This document shows, piece after piece, positions 1-7,070 of a DNA stretch of 35,213 bases. Made by a program: the position numbers and the translations under genes. Origin of the DNA: Pseudonocardia sp. KRD291 (lineage in GTDB: Bacteria; Actinomycetota; Actinomycetes; Mycobacteriales; Pseudonocardiaceae); the NCBI RefSeq assembly GCF_019263595.1, contig NZ_JADQDD010000023.1, positions 1 through 35,213 of the forward strand, given 5' to 3'. The notes below the pieces were generated by a model, which saw nothing but the letters and a program-made list of their open reading frames with translations, searched no databases and was not told where the DNA came from. Positions within the stretch are counted from its first letter, which is position 1. Each line of letters opens with the position of its first letter.

Positions 1-1490
1 TCCCAGAACTCGACCTGCTTCGGGGCCTTCACGCTGCCGATGCGTTCCTTCACGAACGCGGTCAGCTCGTGGGCGCCTACGGTGGCGCCGGGCTGTCGCT
101 GCACGACCGCGGTGACGCGCTCGCCCCACTTGTCGTCCGGCAGCCCGACCACGGCGCAGTCGCGCACCGCGTCGTGGGCCATCAGCGCCTGCTCCACCTC
201 GGCGGAGTAGACGTTGAACCCGCCGGTGATCACCATGTCCTTGGCGCGGTCGACGATGAACAGGAAGTTCTCCGCGTCCAGGTAGCCGATGTCGCCGGTG
301 TGGTGCCAGCCGTGCGCGGAGACCTCCGCCGTCGCGTCCGGGTTCCGGTAGTAGCCGGCCATCACCAGCGACCCGCGGATCACGATCTCCCCGCGCTCGC
401 CGGTCGGGAGCAGGTTCCCGTCGTCGTCCATGATCGCGACCGAGACCAGCGGCGACGGACGTCCTGCCGAGGACAGTCGCTCCACCGCCGCTGAGCCGTC
501 GGCGCGCCGGTGCTGCGCCGGCGACATCGTCGAGACCATCATCGGTGCCTCGGACTGCCCGAACAGCTGCGCCATCGGCCCGATCCGCTCCAGCGCCTCC
601 TCCAGCCGGACCGCCGACATCGGCGCCGCGCCGTACCAGAAGCACTGCAGCGCGGACAGGTCCGTGGAGTCCAGCGACTCGTGCCCGAGCACCATGTAGA
701 TCAGCGTCGGGGGCAGGAACGTGTGCGTCACGCGATGGCGCTGCGCGAGCGCCAGGAACGCCCCGACGTCCGGCTTCGCCATCACCACGACCTCGCCGCC
801 GAGCGCGGTCACCGGGAAGCACAGCACCCCGGCCGCGTGCGTCAGCGGCGCCAGCGCCAGGTAGACCGGCCGCCCGTCGAACGGGTAGCTCATCAACGTG
901 ATCGCCGACATCGCCTCGAGGTTGCGGTCGGTGAGCATGACCCCCTTGGGACGCCCGGTCGTCCCGCCGGTGCCGACCAGCGCCACGACGTCGTCCGGCG
1001 GCGCCGCCTCGGCCGGCCCGTCGTCCGCCGCCGCGGCGAGCCACGACCCGAACTCGACCGACCCCGACGGCGCGTCGTCGGATCCCGGCCCGGCCGGCCC
1101 GGGGCCGAGCCGCACCAGCGTGCGCAGCTCCGGCAACGACGGCGCGATCTCGGCCACCAGGCCGTCGAAGGCGGGCTGGAAGATCAGCGCGGCGCAGTCG
1201 AAGAGCTCCAGGAGCTCCCGGTTCTCCGCCGCGCCGTTGCGCGGGTTGATCGGGCACCACACCGCCCCGGCCCGGGCGATCCCGAACACGCAGGAGAACG
1301 CCGTCGGGTCGTTCGCGGACAGGATGCCGACCTTGTCGCCGGGCCGGACGCCCGAGCGCCGCAGCGCCCGGGCGACCGAGTGGCTCAGGTCGACGACGTC
1401 GCCGTAGGACAGCGACACCCCGTCGAGGGTCAGGCAGGGGGCGTCGCGCCCGAGCGAGGCACCCTTGTCCAGGTAGTACGTCAGTGACAT
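1..1490 (-). CDS. Acyl-CoA synthetase, AMP-binding (ANL) family; C-terminus beyond the window
   Basis: Reading leftward from the ATG at 1488-1490 gives an open frame of about 496 residues that runs off the left edge. It activates a carboxylic acid as acyl-adenylate and then acyl-CoA. Seen motifs: phosphate-binding loop TGGTTGRPKG with Lys182, the YGAAPMS and GQSEA adenine-side motifs, HTGDIGYLD, and the hinge region DRAKDMVITGGFNVYSAEVE. The visible end, around KAPKQVEF, lies just before the usual catalytic lysine (A10 motif), so only some 15-30 residues should be missing. The Shine-Dalgarno is weak (TTCTCCC precedes the ATG), and the gene lies 43 nt downstream of the SDR gene on the same strand, so translation within an operon is likely. 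The acid substrate cannot be named; the SDR and amidohydrolase neighbours suggest catabolism of a cyclic or branched acid. Family confidence is high. Confidence 0.95.
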   Translation of the reverse strand, partial: MSLTYYLDKGASLGRDAPCLTLDGVSLSYGDVVDLSHSVARALRRSGVRPGDKVGILSANDPTAFSCVFGIARAGAVWCPINPRNGAAENRELLELFDCAALIFQPAFDGLVAEIAPSLPELRTLVRLGPGPAGPGSDDAPSGSVEFGSWLAAAADDGPAEAAPPDDVVALVGTGGTTGRPKGVMLTDRNLEAMSAITLMSYPFDGRPVYLALAPLTHAAGVLCFPVTALGGEVVVMAKPDVGAFLALAQRHRVTHTFLPPTLIYMVLGHESLDSTDLSALQCFWYGAAPMSAVRLEEALERIGPMAQLFGQSEAPMMVSTMSPAQHRRADGSAAVERLSSAGRPSPLVSVAIMDDDGNLLPTGERGEIVIRGSLVMAGYYRNPDATAEVSAHGWHHTGDIGYLDAENFLFIVDRAKDMVITGGFNVYSAEVEQALMAHDAVRDCAVVGLPDDKWGERVTAVVQRQPGATVGAHELTAFVKERIGSVKAPKQVEFW

Positions 1491-1533
1491 GGGAGAACCG
1501 GCCTCGTCTCGTCCGCTCGACCCGCCGGAGGTG

Positions 1534-2340
1534 TCACATACCCATTCCGCCGTCGACCGGCAGGCCGACGCCGTTGACGAACCGCGAGGCGTCGGAGGCC
1601 AGGAAGACCGCCGCGTCCGCGATGTCGGCGACCTCGCCGAGGCGACCGGACGGCGTCAGCTCGACGACCGCCCCGACCGCGGCCTCCGGGCTCTCGAACA
1701 GCCCCAGGCCGGACGTCTCGACGGCGAGCTTCACCCCCATGTCGGTGGCCACCAGGCCGGGGTAGATGCAGTTCACCCGCACCCCGTAGCCGAGCTTGCC
1801 GGACTCCATCGCCGCCACCCGGGTCAGCCGGTCGACGGCGGACTTGGTGCCGGAGTACCCGGAGATGGCCGGGAACGCGATGGTCGCGGCGACCGACGAC
1901 ATGTTGATCACCGAGCCGCCGTTGCCCGCCGCGCCGCCCGGGCGCATCGCGCGGAACGCGTGCTTGATGCCGAGCATCGTGCCCAGCACGTTGACCTCGA
2001 GCATCTTCCGGATCTCGTCCGGGTTCGTGTCGACCAGCAGCTCGGTGACCTCGATGCCGGCGTTGTTGACGACCACGTCCAGGCCGCCGAGCTCGGCGAC
2101 GGTGTGCGCGACGGCGGACTCCCACTGCGCGTCGTCGGTGACGTCGAGGGCGACGAACCCGGCGCGGCCGCCGCCGTTCCCGGTGATCGTCGCGGCGGTC
2201 TGCTCACCCACGTCCTTCGACACGTCGGCCAGCATCACCTCCGCGCCCGCCGCGGCCATCGCCGTCGCCATTCCGGCCCCCAGGCCGCGTGCGCCGCCGG
2301 TGACGAGCACCTTCCGCCCGGTGAGTTCGAACGAGCTCAT
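1534..2340 (-). CDS. SDR family NAD(P)-dependent oxidoreductase
   Basis: A 268-residue classical short-chain dehydrogenase. Seen: cofactor motif TGGARGLG at residues 14-21, Asp39 at the end of beta-2 (favours NAD(H) over NADP(H)), NNAG at 92-95, and the catalytic set Asn117, Ser149, Tyr162 and Lys166, with the Ser-to-Tyr spacing of 13 usual for the family. The C-terminal PVDGGMGM tail is typical. The ATG at 2338-2340 was chosen because GGAAGGA lies just upstream; longer in-frame extensions into the operator region have no ribosome binding site. It is the first gene of the leftward arm, followed 43 nt later by the acyl-CoA synthetase, and it reads away from the TetR gene across a perfect inverted repeat. 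It probably oxidises a hydroxy intermediate of the same pathway; the substrate is unknown. Confidence 0.95.
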   Translation of the reverse strand: MSSFELTGRKVLVTGGARGLGAGMATAMAAAGAEVMLADVSKDVGEQTAATITGNGGGRAGFVALDVTDDAQWESAVAHTVAELGGLDVVVNNAGIEVTELLVDTNPDEIRKMLEVNVLGTMLGIKHAFRAMRPGGAAGNGGSVINMSSVAATIAFPAISGYSGTKSAVDRLTRVAAMESGKLGYGVRVNCIYPGLVATDMGVKLAVETSGLGLFESPEAAVGAVVELTPSGRLGEVADIADAAVFLASDASRFVNGVGLPVDGGMGM

Positions 2341-2417
2341 GAACTGTCCTTCCGTGACACGTCGATGTGGCCTCAGGAACCCTCGGCGAGTGAGGCGGAG
2401 CACAACCTGCCACGATC

Positions 2418-2457
2418 TCTGGACAGTCGTCAAGACAATCCTGGACGACTGTCCAGA
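2418..2457. promoter_or_regulatory. Perfect 14-bp inverted repeat, candidate TetR operator
   Basis: TCTGGACAGTCGTC at 2418-2431 is matched exactly by its reverse complement at 2444-2457, with a 12-nt spacer. Each arm contains an imperfect dyad of the form TGGACAGTCGTCC, so two repressor dimers could bind side by side, as many TetR proteins do. It lies between the SDR start (2340) and the TetR start (2511), where it could control both directions. Assignment to the adjacent TetR is inference from position. Confidence 0.75.
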
Positions 2458-2510
2458 AACAGCCGTCAGGGTCTATCGTCGTGGCCGACCCCGAGGACGA
2501 AGGGCCCACC

Positions 2511-3134
2511 GTGACCAGCACGACCGACCGGACCGACCGGATCTCGCGCCGGCAGGTCGACAAGTTCGAGGAACGCCGGCGCCAGCTCGCCGACGCCGCG
2601 CTGCAGACCCTGTCCGAGCTCGGCTACGCCCGGACCAGCCTGCGCGAGATCGCCCAGAACTCCGACTTCTCGCACGGGGTGCTGCACTACTACTTCCGGG
2701 ACAAGGTCGAGCTGATCACCTACTGCGTCCGGCAGTACAAGGCGACCTGCGTGCTGCGCTACGACTCGATCGCGGCGACCGCCGCCGAGCCCGGGGCGCT
2801 GGCGGCCGCGTTCGGCGACGGGCTGGCCGCGACGCTCGTCTCCGACGCCCTGATGCACCGGCTCTGGTACGACCTGCGCTCGCAGTCGCTGTTCGAGGAG
2901 TCGTTCCGGGCCGACGTCGCCGAGATCGACTCCAGCCTCGAACGGATGATCTGGCGGATCGTCACGGCCTACTCCGGCCTGGTCGGCGCGCCGCCGTCGT
3001 GCACGTCCGCGTTCGCCTACGCCGCGTTCGACGGGCTGTTCCAGCAGGCCCTGCTGCGTCACCTCTCGGGCTCGGAGGACGCGCTCGACGACCTGCGCGC
3101 CGGGGCCCGGTCGCTGCTCCCGCGCCTGGTCTGA
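2511..3134 (+). CDS. TetR/AcrR family transcriptional regulator
   Basis: A 207-residue TetR-type repressor. The N-terminal HTH is clear: RRRQLADAALQTLSELGY, then TSLREIAQNSDFSHGVLHYY and FRDKVELI, the standard helix 1-4 layout. The remaining 150 residues form the helical ligand domain, with RLWYDLRSQSLFEESFRADV resembling the BetI-like TetR_C subgroup. I chose the GTG at 2511 because GAAGGG lies about 7 nt upstream; the in-frame GTG at 2481 has no ribosome binding site and would sit almost on the operator. It is divergent from the SDR/acyl-CoA synthetase arm and separated from it by the 2418-2457 inverted repeat, so it is probably an autoregulated local repressor that responds to a pathway intermediate, perhaps an acyl-CoA. 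The ligand is unknown. Confidence 0.93.
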   Translation: MTSTTDRTDRISRRQVDKFEERRRQLADAALQTLSELGYARTSLREIAQNSDFSHGVLHYYFRDKVELITYCVRQYKATCVLRYDSIAATAAEPGALAAAFGDGLAATLVSDALMHRLWYDLRSQSLFEESFRADVAEIDSSLERMIWRIVTAYSGLVGAPPSCTSAFAYAAFDGLFQQALLRHLSGSEDALDDLRAGARSLLPRLV

Positions 3135-3189
3135 GCACCCGGGATCGCCTAGCGTCGAGGGTCCGCGCACGACGACGTCCGGAGGCCCG

Positions 3190-4194
3190 ATGGCCGCGCA
3201 CGACCCGACCGACCTGCCGGACGGCTTGATCGACGTGCACACGCACGGGATCGACCCCGACCTGCCGGACCTGTCCGCGCACCCCGGCCGCTGGCCGTCG
3301 GTGCGCCGCACGGGCGAGGGCACCGCGCAGATCCTGTTCGACGGCCGGGTCTACCGGGAGATCGACGACCGGTGCTGGGCGCCGCAGCGGCGGCTGCGCG
3401 ACATGGACGACGAGGGCGTCGCCGCGCAGCTCGTCTCGCCGATCCCGGTGACCCTGTGCCACGACCAGCCGGCCGCGGGCGCCGCCGTGCTGGCCGCCGC
3501 GCAGAACGAGTTCCTCGCCGGCCTCACCGCGGCCGCACCGGGACGTCTGTACGGGCTCGGCGCCGTCCCGTTGCAGGACGTCGACGCGTCGGTGCGCGAG
3601 CTGCGCCGCTGCGTGGAGGATCTCGGCTTCCTCGGCGTCGAGATCGGCACCCGCGCCGGCGAGGTCGAGCTGGCCGACGAGCGCCTGGACCCGTTCTTCG
3701 ACGCCGCCGCCGAGCTCGGTGCGTTCGTGCTCGTGCACCCGGTGGACCTGACGCTCGACCCGCGCCTGGCCGCGCTCGGCGTCGGGTTCGGGCTGGGCAT
3801 GCCGTCGGAGACCGCGGTGGCCGCAGCCGGTCTGATCACCGGGCGCCCGCGGCGTCCGGGTGTGCGCCTGTGCCTGGCGCACGGCGGCGGGGCCCTGCCC
3901 GGGATCCTGCCGCGTCTCGACCGCGGTGCCGTGCTGGCCGGGCGGACCGGGCCGAGCCCGGGGGAGCGGGCCCGGGAGCTGTGGTGCGACTCGCTGACCT
4001 ACGACTCCGCGAGCCTGGAGCTGGCCGTCACCCGCTTCGGCGCCGGGCACGTCCTGGCCGGTACCGACTACCCGTTCGCGGCCCGCGAGTCCCCGGCCGG
4101 GGCCGTGCTCGCCGACCTCGACCCGGCACTGGCGGCGGCGATCGGGCGGGAGAACGCCGCGTCGCTGCTCGGCGGAACCGTCCGCGGGGCGTGA
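3190..4194 (+). CDS. Amidohydrolase family 2 (ACMSD/decarboxylase-like) metal-dependent hydrolase
   Basis: A 334-residue TIM-barrel amidohydrolase of the PF04909 type. The metal ligands are all visible: His17 and His19 in DVHTH, His183 in VLVHPVD, His231 in LAHGGG and Asp293 in AGTDYPF. This pattern is shared by 2-amino-3-carboxymuconate semialdehyde decarboxylase and the gamma-resorcylate or 5-carboxyvanillate decarboxylases, so decarboxylation is as likely as hydrolysis. GGAGG at 3181-3185 fits the ATG at 3190. A TAGCGT hexamer at 3150-3155 could be its own -10 element, about 35 nt ahead of the start; otherwise it is cotranscribed with the TetR gene 55 nt upstream. The neighbouring acyl-CoA synthetase and SDR suggest a degradation pathway in which this enzyme acts on a carboxylated ring or its cleavage product. 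The specific substrate is not deducible. Confidence 0.9.
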   Translation: MAAHDPTDLPDGLIDVHTHGIDPDLPDLSAHPGRWPSVRRTGEGTAQILFDGRVYREIDDRCWAPQRRLRDMDDEGVAAQLVSPIPVTLCHDQPAAGAAVLAAAQNEFLAGLTAAAPGRLYGLGAVPLQDVDASVRELRRCVEDLGFLGVEIGTRAGEVELADERLDPFFDAAAELGAFVLVHPVDLTLDPRLAALGVGFGLGMPSETAVAAAGLITGRPRRPGVRLCLAHGGGALPGILPRLDRGAVLAGRTGPSPGERARELWCDSLTYDSASLELAVTRFGAGHVLAGTDYPFAARESPAGAVLADLDPALAAAIGRENAASLLGGTVRGA

Positions 4195-4219
4195 CCGCCC
4201 GGACGGCGACACGCCGATA

Positions 4220-4250
4220 GCGGTGGGGCGGACCGTGTCCGCCCCACCGC
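4220..4250 (+). terminator. GC-rich terminator hairpin after the amidohydrolase
   Basis: GCGGTGGGGCGGAC at 4220-4233 pairs perfectly with 4237-4250 around a 3-nt loop. There is no U-tract, which is common in GC-rich actinobacteria. It starts 25 nt after the amidohydrolase stop and also follows the convergent lysine-rich ORF ending at 4272, so it may serve both directions. Confidence 0.75.
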
Positions 4251-4271
4251 GTCATCCGTGCCGCACGGACG

Positions 4272-4319
4272 TCACTTCTTCTTCTTCTTGCCCTTCTTGT
4301 CCTTCTTCTTCTTGCCCAT
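4272..4319 (-). CDS. Lysine-rich 15-residue micropeptide ORF
   Basis: On the minus strand, ATG at 4317-4319 opens a 15-codon frame ending in TGA at 4272-4274: M-G-K4-D-K2-G-K5, 11 lysines of 15 residues, all encoded AAG. It is preceded by a near-ideal Shine-Dalgarno, GGGGAGGTGA, ending about 4 nt before the ATG, and by a good sigma-A-like promoter (TTGACA at 4405-4400, 16-nt spacer, TATGTT at 4383-4378). The combination of start, strong ribosome site, promoter and stop argues for real translation. The product would be a very basic, probably unstructured peptide that could bind RNA, ribosomes or anionic membrane. It is divergent from the HTH gene at 4420, with three palindromes between them. 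An alternative is that the run of AAG codons is a translational or transcriptional regulatory leader. I recognise no characterised family. Confidence 0.6.
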   Translation of the reverse strand: MGKKKKDKKGKKKKK

Positions 4320-4377
4320 GCCGTCACCTCCCCGATACCGTTCCGTGAACATCGTCAACCAGGTATTGACTGAAGTC

Positions 4378-4405
4378 AACATATCATTGACGGACACGGT
4401 GTCAA
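4378..4405 (-). promoter_or_regulatory. Sigma-A-like promoter for the lysine-rich ORF
   Basis: Reading the minus strand, a consensus TTGACA occupies 4405-4400 and TATGTT occupies 4383-4378, with a 16-nt spacer. The predicted start near 4371 leaves a 5' leader of about 50 nt holding the strong Shine-Dalgarno. The -35 overlaps operator copy 3 and the -10 overlaps operator copy 2. Confidence 0.55.
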
Positions 4406-4413
4406 GCTAGGAT
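4387..4413 (+). promoter_or_regulatory. Candidate promoter for the HTH gene, leaderless transcript
   Basis: TAGGAT at 4408-4413 lies 6 nt before the ATG at 4420, the spacing expected when transcription starts at the A of the start codon. A TTGACG at 4387-4392 could be the -35 element, although the 15-nt spacer is short. No Shine-Dalgarno precedes the ATG, consistent with a leaderless mRNA. Both hexamers are covered by operator copies 2 and 3, so autoregulation is plausible. Confidence 0.5.
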
Positions 4414-4419
4414 TGACGG

Positions 4420-4683
4420 ATGGCGGCACGGGGTTCGGTCGAGCGGGTGGCGCATGCGGTCGCCGAGGTCGAGGCGGCGACGAAGCCCACGGCCGTGCTG
4501 GAGGCCGCCCGACGCCTGCGCGAGGCGGCCGAGGACCTCGAGTTCACCGCCGTCGAGGAAGCGCGCCAGACCGGCACGACCTGGACCCGGATCGGCGAGC
4601 TCTACGGCACCAGCAAGCAGGGTGTGCAGCAGCGTTTCGGCGGGGTGGCGCGGCGCAGGCGGTTCGCGGAGCCGGCCGACTGA
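4420..4683 (+). CDS. Small helix-turn-helix DNA-binding protein
   Basis: An 87-residue protein. Residues 1-45 are helical and acidic/alanine-rich (VERVAHAVAEVEAATKP, then LEAARRLREAAEDLEFTAVE). The C-terminal part, TWTRIGELYGTSKQGVQQRF, is a typical HTH with the G-T-S-K-Q turn and the recognition helix, similar in shape to sigma region 4 and to small actinobacterial HTH proteins with a TWxxIGxxxGxSRQxxxQRF pattern. A basic tail follows (RRRRF). There is no Shine-Dalgarno; a TAGGAT 6 nt upstream suggests a leaderless message. It is divergent from the lysine-rich micro-ORF, and the three GTCAA-N7-TTGAC palindromes overlap both promoters, so I infer an autorepressor that also controls the peptide. 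An alternative role is a nucleoid-associated or housekeeping HTH factor. Confidence 0.85.
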   Translation: MAARGSVERVAHAVAEVEAATKPTAVLEAARRLREAAEDLEFTAVEEARQTGTTWTRIGELYGTSKQGVQQRFGGVARRRRFAEPAD

Positions 4684-4959
4684 GCAGTGTCGCGGATCCC
4701 GTGGGAGACGCGCCGGGGCATGCCGCTCACAGCGCCGTCACCACCTGCGGTGATGCCGTCCACCGACCCGGCCCCACATCGGACGCCAGGATGTGGTTGG
4801 CTGATCGTGGTCGTTCGGTTTCGGTGTTCGTGTTTTGCACGCGCGGGGACAGCTCGGTGGTGTAGTGGACGAGGGCACAGAGTGCTCGTCCGCCCCGCCG
4901 GGTTCGGCCGGCAACCCGCACAGTGCGGGGCGCCACCACCTGCGAGGAGCAGAGAAGAC
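4684..4959 (+). promoter_or_regulatory. Intergenic region with probable long 5' leader of the cold-shock gene
   Basis: 276 nt without a convincing gene. It is less GC-rich than its surroundings between about 4790 and 4870. TTGCAC at 4835-4840 is a possible -35, with weak -10 candidates near 4858-4866, which would leave a leader of roughly 90 nt, in line with the long structured leaders usual for cold-shock mRNAs. GAGGAG at about 4944-4949 is the ribosome binding site, 10 nt from the ATG. The promoter assignment is weak. Confidence 0.4.
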
Positions 4960-5163
4960 ATGACTCAGGGCACTGTGAAGTGGTTCAACGGCGAGAAGGG
5001 CTTCGGCTTCATCGCTCCCGACGACGGCTCCGCGGACGTCTTCGTCCACTACTCGGAGATCGACGCGTCGGGCTTCCGTAGCCTGGACGAGGGCCAGAAG
5101 GTCGAGTTCGAGGTGGGTCAGGGCCAGAAGGGCCCGCAGGCCCAGGGCGTTCGCGTCATCTGA
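4960..5163 (+). CDS. cspA: Cold-shock protein, CspA family
   Basis: A 67-residue single cold-shock domain protein, the normal family length. The RNA-binding motifs are intact: RNP1 as KGFGFI and RNP2 as VFVHY, after the invariant GTVKWFN start. It binds single-stranded RNA and DNA and acts as an RNA chaperone that melts secondary structure; many actinobacterial copies are constitutive. The ATG at 4960-4962 follows GAGGAG with a rather long 10-nt spacing. It appears monocistronic: a long leader lies upstream and a strong hairpin terminator (5177-5216) begins 13 nt after the stop. The numbering of paralogues (A, B and so on) cannot be settled from one copy. Confidence 0.97.
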   Translation: MTQGTVKWFNGEKGFGFIAPDDGSADVFVHYSEIDASGFRSLDEGQKVEFEVGQGQKGPQAQGVRVI

Positions 5164-5176
5164 GCTGACTGAAGCT

Positions 5177-5216
5177 CACAGAGCCCGTCTCCCCTCCGGG
5201 GGAGGCGGGCTCTGTG
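5177..5216 (+). terminator. Strong rho-independent-like terminator after the cold-shock gene
   Basis: An 18-bp stem, 5177-5194 with 5199-5216, contains one G-U wobble and a TCCG tetraloop. There is no long U-tract. It isolates the cold-shock gene from the LLM oxidoreductase downstream. Confidence 0.85.
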
Positions 5217-5274
5217 CTGTTCCGGGGTCCCGTGCCCGGGCGACACGTGGGTCCTTCTGTGCAACTCTGGCCCG

Positions 5275-6333
5275 GTGACCCGCCCCGTGATGCGCACCGC
5301 GACCACGATCGAGGCCTCCGGCGGGGACTGGCGGGAGACCGTCGAGTTCGTCCGGGAGGCGGAGGGGCTGGGCCTCGACGTCTGCTGGGTCGCCGAGGCG
5401 TGGGGGTCGGACGCCCCGTCCGCGCTGGGCTACCTGGCCGCGCGGACCGAGCGGATCCTGCTCGGGTCCGGGGTCATCCAGGTCGGCACCCGCAGCCCGG
5501 TCGCGATCGCGCAGGCCGCGCTGACGCTGGCCGACATGTCGCAGGGCCGGTTCCTGCTCGGCCTCGGCCCGTCCGGGCCGCAGGTGATCGAGGGGCTGCA
5601 CGGGGTGGCGTTCGCGAAGCCGCTGACCCGCACCCGCGAGACGGTCGAGGTGATCCGGGCGGCGATGGCCGGGGAGAAGGTCTCCTACTCCGGCGAGACC
5701 GTCGCGATCCCGCGCCCCGGCGGCGAGGGCCGTCCGATGCGGCTGTCGTCCGCGCCGAACCCGGACATCCCGATCTACCTGGCCACGATGTCGCCGCGGA
5801 TGTTGGCCCTGACCGGCCGGGTCGCCGACGGCTGGCTGGGCACCAGCTTCGTCCCGGAGGGCGCCGAGGCCTACTTCTCGCACCTCGACCGCGGCCTGGC
5901 CGAGGCCGGGCGCGCCCGCGCGGACCTCGACGTCTGCCAGGGCGCGGAGGTCGCGTTCGCCGCCGACGCCGGTGAGCTCGCCGCGATGGTCGCCGAACGC
6001 AGGAAGGGGCTCGCGTTCAGCCTCGGCGGGATGGGCACGGCGGGCACGAACTTCTACCACGACGCCTACAGCCGCCAGGGCTGGTCGGAGCGGGCCGAGG
6101 CGGTCCGGGAGCGCTGGCAGGGCGGCGACCGCGACGGCGCCGCGGCACTGGTCACCGACGAGATGGTGTTGGGCACGACGCTGATCGGCACCGAGGAGAT
6201 GGTCGCCGCACGGCTGCGCGTGTGGCGCGACGCCGGCGTCGACACCGTCCGCCTCTACCCGGCGGGCGACACCCTCGACGCGCGCCTGCAGACCCTCGCG
6301 CGCGCGGTCGCCCTCGTGCACGCGCTGTCCTGA
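5275..6333 (+). CDS. LLM class (luciferase-like) oxidoreductase, probably F420-dependent
   Basis: A 352-residue TIM-barrel protein of the bacterial luciferase family, PF00296. Seen: TATTIEASGGDWRETVEF at the N-terminus, WVAEAWGSDAPSALGYLA, the ILLGSGVIQVGTRSP strand, RFLLGLGPSGPQVIEG, and PIYLATMSPRMLALTGRVADGWLGT, all typical of the F420-dependent methylene-H4MPT reductase-like subgroup. Such enzymes transfer hydride between F420H2 (or FMNH2) and diverse substrates; the substrate here is unknown. The GTG at 5275 is used because the frame opens there; an internal ATG five codons later (residue 6) is possible, and neither has a clear Shine-Dalgarno. It stands alone between the cold-shock terminator and dps. 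The PPOX protein at 15469 is a second candidate F420 user in the window. Confidence 0.9.
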   Translation: MTRPVMRTATTIEASGGDWRETVEFVREAEGLGLDVCWVAEAWGSDAPSALGYLAARTERILLGSGVIQVGTRSPVAIAQAALTLADMSQGRFLLGLGPSGPQVIEGLHGVAFAKPLTRTRETVEVIRAAMAGEKVSYSGETVAIPRPGGEGRPMRLSSAPNPDIPIYLATMSPRMLALTGRVADGWLGTSFVPEGAEAYFSHLDRGLAEAGRARADLDVCQGAEVAFAADAGELAAMVAERRKGLAFSLGGMGTAGTNFYHDAYSRQGWSERAEAVRERWQGGDRDGAAALVTDEMVLGTTLIGTEEMVAARLRVWRDAGVDTVRLYPAGDTLDARLQTLARAVALVHALS

Positions 6334-6431
6334 GCGGTCCGGGGGCAGACACACCCAGGTCAGGCACGCCTTCACGGGTGCGTGACGGGTCACTTCCGGG
6401 TGTGCGGCGGGCCCGAACGGGAATCCCGGAG

Positions 6432-6451
6432 GGGTACCGGACGCTGTACCC
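6432..6451. promoter_or_regulatory. Inverted repeat GGGTAC-N8-GTACCC upstream of dps
   Basis: GGGTAC at 6432-6437 is mirrored by GTACCC at 6446-6451, about 60 nt before the dps start. It is a possible regulator site or leader stem. No promoter consensus or named regulator can be assigned. Confidence 0.3.
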
Positions 6452-6510
6452 GGTGTGCCGCGCCGCAGATCCGGTGCGCGCCGAACGACGCACGGAAGGA
6501 GCCACTCACC

Positions 6511-7002
6511 ATGGCTGCACCCATCACGAGCCCGCTCGACGACGGCGCCCGCGACATCACCGGTCGCGCGCTGCAGGACACCGTCGTGGACCTGGTCGAC
6601 CTGTCGCTGGTCGCCAAGCAGGCGCACTGGAACCTGGTCGGCCGCCAGTTCCGCGACGTGCACCTGCACCTCGACGAGCTGGTCGACACCGCCCGGACCC
6701 ACACCGACAACGCCGCCGAGCGTGCGGCCGCGATCGGTGTCTCCCCGGACGGACGGTCCACCACGGTCGCGAAGACCACCGGCATCCCGGAGTTCCCGGA
6801 GGGCTGGGTCTCCGACCGCGACACCGTCGTCACCATCTTCGAGGCCGTCGACGCGGCGGTGCGCCGCCTGCGCCCGCGGATCGAGGAGACCGACAAGACC
6901 GATCCGGTCACCCAGGACCTGTTCATCGAGATCGCCCGCGCGCTCGAGGAGGCCCGCTGGATGTGGCAGGCGCAGGCCGCCGGCTACACCCAGGACGCCT
7001 GA
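6511..7002 (+). CDS. dps: Dps family DNA-binding ferritin
   Basis: A 163-residue Dps/bacterioferritin-like protein, normal length. The inter-subunit ferroxidase ligands are all present: His39 in KQAHWNLVG, His51 and Asp55 in FRDVHLHLDEL, then Asp66 and Glu70, with the same spacing as E. coli His51, His63, Asp67, Asp78 and Glu82. It assembles as a 12-mer that oxidises ferrous iron with peroxide, stores it and protects DNA. The ATG at 6511 has GGAAGGAG 10 nt upstream; the frame is open further 5' but without another ribosome binding site. A strong terminator follows at 7034-7070, so it is probably a single-gene unit. Oxidative or stationary-phase control is typical, but no recognised operator is visible. 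Confidence 0.96.
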   Translation: MAAPITSPLDDGARDITGRALQDTVVDLVDLSLVAKQAHWNLVGRQFRDVHLHLDELVDTARTHTDNAAERAAAIGVSPDGRSTTVAKTTGIPEFPEGWVSDRDTVVTIFEAVDAAVRRLRPRIEETDKTDPVTQDLFIEIARALEEARWMWQAQAAGYTQDA

Positions 7003-7033
7003 CCAGGTTCCCCACCGTCTGATCGGCGGACCC

Positions 7034-7070
7034 GAACGGCCCCGGACCACGACCTGGTCCGGGGCCGTTC
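7034..7070 (+). terminator. Terminator hairpin after dps
   Basis: A perfect 16-bp stem, 7034-7049 with 7055-7070, around a CGACC loop, starts 31 nt after the dps stop. No U-tract follows. Confidence 0.85.

Larger units (their letters stand above)
4354..4417. promoter_or_regulatory. Three GTCAA-N7-TTGAC palindromes in a divergent promoter region
   Basis: Identical 17-bp sites lie at 4354-4370, 4375-4391 and 4401-4417, each GTCAA, seven bases, TTGAC. The sixth base inward on the right is always A, giving ATTGAC. The third site covers the -10 hexamer of the rightward HTH gene and part of the -35 of the leftward peptide promoter; the second covers the leftward -10 region. Binding there would block both directions. 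The adjacent HTH protein is the obvious candidate binder, by position only. Confidence 0.75.

Noticed and set aside
4739-4944. CACCACCTGCG occurring at 4739-4749 and 4934-4944 in the cold-shock leader region
   Set aside because: An 11-nt match in GC-rich DNA can arise by chance and neither copy fits a known regulatory element.
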